This document shows, piece by piece, positions 36,342-39,273 of a DNA stretch of 39,273 bases (position 1 is the stretch's first letter; each line of letters starts with the position of its first letter). A model generated the notes under the pieces. The model ran no database searches. It saw nothing but the letters and a program-made list of their open reading frames with translations, and had not been told where the DNA came from. Source of the DNA: Hyphomicrobiales bacterium (GTDB lineage Bacteria; Pseudomonadota; Alphaproteobacteria; Rhizobiales; JAJFHB01); assembly GCA_021775625.1 (NCBI GenBank), contig JAJFHM010000346.1, positions 1 to 39,273 on the forward strand. Direction: 5' to 3'. The translations under genes and the position numbers were made by a program.

Positions 36342-37475
36342 ATGTCACGCAGCAAGGATTTGAAACAACGCACTCCGCAGGGCACGACACGCCGCGCGCT
36401 TTTGAAGACCACCGCCAAGGGTGCGGTCCTCGGCGGGACGGTACTGGCCGCTCCCTGGATCTGGAACAGAGACGCTCTTGCCGCCGGCGAAGTGAACGTA
36501 CTGGCCTTCGGTGGATACGAAGAGCCCGGCATGCTCGACGGTTTCGAAAAGACCGGCATCAAAGTGAACCTCAAAATCCACGACGGTTCGGACGAGGAGA
36601 TGGTGGCCCTGATCAAATCGTCGCCGGCCGGCACGTTTGACATCATCACCCCGACAAGCGCCTACGTGCCCAAAGCCGCGAAAGATGGTCTGCTTCTCGA
36701 GATGAACCCGGGCGATTTCCCGCTCGGAGACTACTTCGACGTCATCGCCAAATGGCCGCCCTGCTATATTGACGGCAAGATGTACGGTCTGATCAACCGT
36801 TTTGGTTATTACGGCATCACCTACAACCACAAGAAGTTTTCCGAAAGCGACGTCTCCAGCTACTCGGTGTTGTTCGACAGCGCGGTCAAAGGCCGTGTCG
36901 CCCTGTTTGACTGGTTCCTGCCGAACATGGGCTGTATGTCGAAATACAACGGCAACGCCATGCCCTACGACCTCAACGATGCCGCCTTCAAGGGACTCGC
37001 CGATCGCGTTATGAGCCTGCGTCCCCAGGTCGGCCTCGTCGGCAACACCTCGCAGGTGATCCAGGCGATGGCCGGTGGCAGTTACGATCTGGCGATCGCC
37101 GGCGAGTGGGTGCAGGCCGGCATGTATGACGATGGACTGCCGTTCAAGGCGTTGGTGCCCAAGGAGGGTGGCGTGACCTGGGATCAGGCCGTCTGCGTTG
37201 CCGCCAACACGCCGCGCAGGGAAAACGCAATCAAGTTCGTGCAGTATGTCGCTGGACCGGATTTTCAGTCGAAGCTCGCGGTCGCCAAGACCTATTACAG
37301 CATGGTCCCGAACAAGAAGGCGGCGGCCATGCTTCCTGCAGACAAGCGCGAACTGTTGAACCTGGCGGATCTCGACAAGTTCGATGAAGTGTTCATGGCC
37401 AACCTGTCGCCGCGCAAGGATCCGGACAACCGGCAGGCCTGGCTCGACACCTGGGAGAATTTCAAGAACGCCTAA
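36342..37475 (+). CDS. Spermidine/putrescine-type ABC substrate-binding protein with Tat signal
   Basis: ORF 36216-37475; ATG at 36342 after agggagga; TRRALLKTTAKGAVLGGTVLAAPWIW; NVLAFGGYEEPGMLDGFEKTGIKVNLKIHDGSDEEMVALIKSSPAGTFDIITPT. Confidence 0.87.
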   Translation: MSRSKDLKQRTPQGTTRRALLKTTAKGAVLGGTVLAAPWIWNRDALAAGEVNVLAFGGYEEPGMLDGFEKTGIKVNLKIHDGSDEEMVALIKSSPAGTFDIITPTSAYVPKAAKDGLLLEMNPGDFPLGDYFDVIAKWPPCYIDGKMYGLINRFGYYGITYNHKKFSESDVSSYSVLFDSAVKGRVALFDWFLPNMGCMSKYNGNAMPYDLNDAAFKGLADRVMSLRPQVGLVGNTSQVIQAMAGGSYDLAIAGEWVQAGMYDDGLPFKALVPKEGGVTWDQAVCVAANTPRRENAIKFVQYVAGPDFQSKLAVAKTYYSMVPNKKAAAMLPADKRELLNLADLDKFDEVFMANLSPRKDPDNRQAWLDTWENFKNA

Positions 37476-37487
37476 TCCCTCACCTTG

Positions 37488-37523
37488 ACTGGACGCCGCA
37501 GTGCTTTTAGAGCGGCGTCCAGT
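37488..37523 (+). terminator. Intrinsic terminator/attenuator between SBP and cyclase
   Basis: Perfect 12-bp stem ACTGGACGCCGC / GCGGCGTCCAGT, 12-nt loop, followed by tcttt. Confidence 0.7.
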
Positions 37524-37557
37524 TCTTTCGCGTTCTCATTCCGGTCCGGGCAACTTC

Positions 37558-38898
37558 ATGGCGATAATTGACTGCTCACAGCTGATCGAACCCCACTGGT
37601 TGTGGGACACCTATCCGTACGTGTCGCAGACATATCACCTGGGCGATGAGTTCCAGGAGTTCGGTTTGAAGTGGTACGGCTCGGGTTTCACCTATATTTC
37701 AACACCCGGCTGGCATAACAAGGGCGGCAAGACGTTCGACGACTACCCAATGTCGGCCTTTGCAGGTGTGGCGGCGCTGGCCGATATCTCCGGCGCCGCT
37801 GAAACAGACGTCAGGACGATTTCCGACAAACTGGCCGATCTTGCGCGCCGGGACATCCTCATCCTGCGCACCGGGCATGCGGATGCGGTGCCAAGCCGCC
37901 GGCAGGAATACTGGCGCAATGCTCCGTCCGTTTCGGCAGAATGCGCGGACGCAATCGCCAGGGCCGGCTTCACTCACGTGGCGATCGATCTTTCATGCGA
38001 CGACATTCCGGCTCATCGGCCGGACGGCGAAGGCAGCTTTTCCAACCCGAACGGCGCATTTCGCACGGCGCTGCACAAGCGCGGGCTGCTGTTGACCGAG
38101 AATTGCGAGAACCTGAACAGTCTCGACCAGGGGGAAGTTTTCTTCGCGTCTCTTCCCCACTCCATCCCGAAGGGCACCACCAGCCCGACACGTCCGGTGG
38201 CCCTGACCACCTGGCCGTCGGACACGCCCCGCATGGTCGACGTTTCGACACCCATCTTCAATCACTGGCGGTGGAAGCTTGACGTCTATCAGGGCCGCAG
38301 CATGGATGCAGGCGACGATGCTGACGAAACCCATTTTATCTTTGGCGGCCATGGGTTCACGCATTGCGATGCGCCTTGCCACATGCGCAAGGGCGCCTCG
38401 ACAATCCATCAGATGCCCAATTCCGGACTCGACCAGTTCATCCACGACGCAACGCTGGTCGACTTCTCGGATCTCGATCTTCCATTCCCGATCACCCGTG
38501 ACCTCGTCAAAGAGCGGGCCGCCAACAAGTACCGGCCGGGTGATCTGATCATTCTGCGCAGCGATCTTACAAACAAGATGGGCTATGAAAGCCGCGAATG
38601 GCATCTCAAGGCGCCCAACCTGGAAGAAGACGCGGCGAAATGGATCGCAGAACAGAAACCTGCCGGTGTGTGCCTCGATTTTCCTCAGGACTACATCGCC
38701 CGCGAAATGCCGACGCGGCATGTCTACAACAATGAATTCGTCGCCCACCACGCCATATTCTCGGCCGACCTTCCATTTATCGAGGACCTGAAGGATCTCG
38801 GGGAACTCACCACCGATCATCCGTTCGTGATGGCGATCCCGCTGAAAATGAACTGTGTCGACGGCGCCCCGATGCGGGTGATTGCGCTCGAATGGTGA
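37558..38898 (+). CDS. Tandem-domain cyclase-family protein, C-terminal domain motif intact
   Basis: MAIIDCSQLIEPHWLWDTYPY start; N-domain GSGFTYISTPGWH (degenerate); C-domain GHGFTHCDAPCHMRKG; C-term DHPFVMAIPLKMNCVDGAPMRVIALEW. Confidence 0.85.
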   Translation: MAIIDCSQLIEPHWLWDTYPYVSQTYHLGDEFQEFGLKWYGSGFTYISTPGWHNKGGKTFDDYPMSAFAGVAALADISGAAETDVRTISDKLADLARRDILILRTGHADAVPSRRQEYWRNAPSVSAECADAIARAGFTHVAIDLSCDDIPAHRPDGEGSFSNPNGAFRTALHKRGLLLTENCENLNSLDQGEVFFASLPHSIPKGTTSPTRPVALTTWPSDTPRMVDVSTPIFNHWRWKLDVYQGRSMDAGDDADETHFIFGGHGFTHCDAPCHMRKGASTIHQMPNSGLDQFIHDATLVDFSDLDLPFPITRDLVKERAANKYRPGDLIILRSDLTNKMGYESREWHLKAPNLEEDAAKWIAEQKPAGVCLDFPQDYIAREMPTRHVYNNEFVAHHAIFSADLPFIEDLKDLGELTTDHPFVMAIPLKMNCVDGAPMRVIALEW

Positions 38899-39273
38899 CG
38901 GCACGCAAGCCCGGAAGCCCCGCACGGCATAAGCGCGCGCCGGTGTCCAATCTTTGGTACGGCATATTGCCGGCGGTCGTGCTCATGGCCGGCTTCTTCA
39001 TTTTGCCGATCGGCTACACAATCGGCCTCAGTTTCACCGACCCGGAAGCGAGTGGGTTCACGCTGACGAATTATGCAACGTTCTTCGCCAATGACCGGTT
39101 CACCGACGCCCTCATGCGCAGCGTCTACATGTCGGTCATCGTCGTCGTCCTAAGCAGCCTCTTCGCCTATCCGCTCGCCTATTTCCTGACTTATCTGGCA
39201 CCGCCGAAGCGCCGGCTGCTGCTCCTGTTTGTTCTCATCGCGCCGTTCTGGACGAGCTTCACGATACGCGCTT
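38892..39273 (+). CDS. Polyamine-type ABC transporter permease, 3'-truncated by window end
   Basis: Hand translation MVTARKPGSPARHKRAPVSNLWYGILPAVVLMAGFFILPIGYTIGLSFTDPEASGFTLTNYATFF...; PotB-like N-terminus; start overlaps upstream stop. Confidence 0.83.
   Translation, partial: MVTARKPGSPARHKRAPVSNLWYGILPAVVLMAGFFILPIGYTIGLSFTDPEASGFTLTNYATFFANDRFTDALMRSVYMSVIVVVLSSLFAYPLAYFLTYLAPPKRRLLLLFVLIAPFWTSFTIRA

Noticed and set aside
37993-38925. 310-aa minus-strand ORF
   Set aside because: Antisense to the tandem cyclase gene with intact motifs on the plus strand.
1-39273. CRISPR array, prophage or conjugative genes
   Set aside because: No regularly spaced repeats, phage structural, integrase or transfer genes recognised on either strand.

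Overview
The 39.3-kb window looks like an alphaproteobacterial accessory catabolic region, densely packed and with no rRNA, tRNA or CRISPR that I can support. Recognisable modules: (i) a minus-strand block (81-14936) with a CoxL-type molybdenum hydroxylase subunit, RidA, LLM flavin oxidoreductase, HyuB (with acetone-carboxylase-gamma-like tail), HyuA, an adenine-deaminase-like amidohydrolase and a TorT-like/sugar-type ABC importer; (ii) a divergent plus-strand block (15274-18365) with an HpsN/HisD-like dehydrogenase, SDR and cyclase-family protein, followed by an acyl-CoA-dehydrogenase-fold monooxygenase, cupin, RidA and TetR; (iii) a long, tightly overlapping minus-strand operon (about 32719 to 22482) encoding a split PEP-synthase-like pair resembling phenylphosphate synthase alpha/beta, CoxM, CoxG, a vestigial NicE-like ORF, NicD-like hydrolase, NicX-like ring-cleavage dioxygenase, a CoxS-CoxL fusion and an HD-domain protein; (iv) a GntR regulator, a decayed intergenic region, and two tandem-domain cyclases flanking a Tat-exported spermidine/putrescine-type ABC binding protein plus a truncated permease. 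The most interesting signals are the phenylphosphate-synthase-like pair inside a NicX/NicD/molybdenum-hydroxylase operon (possible ATP-dependent activation of a hydroxylated N-heteroaromatic), an uncalled 59-aa NicE remnant translationally coupled to nicD, a shared operator TTATC-N4-GATAA at two divergent promoters, and a pair of tandem cyclases whose metal-site motifs are degenerate in opposite halves. All family calls are from motif and sequence recognition only; no searches were run.
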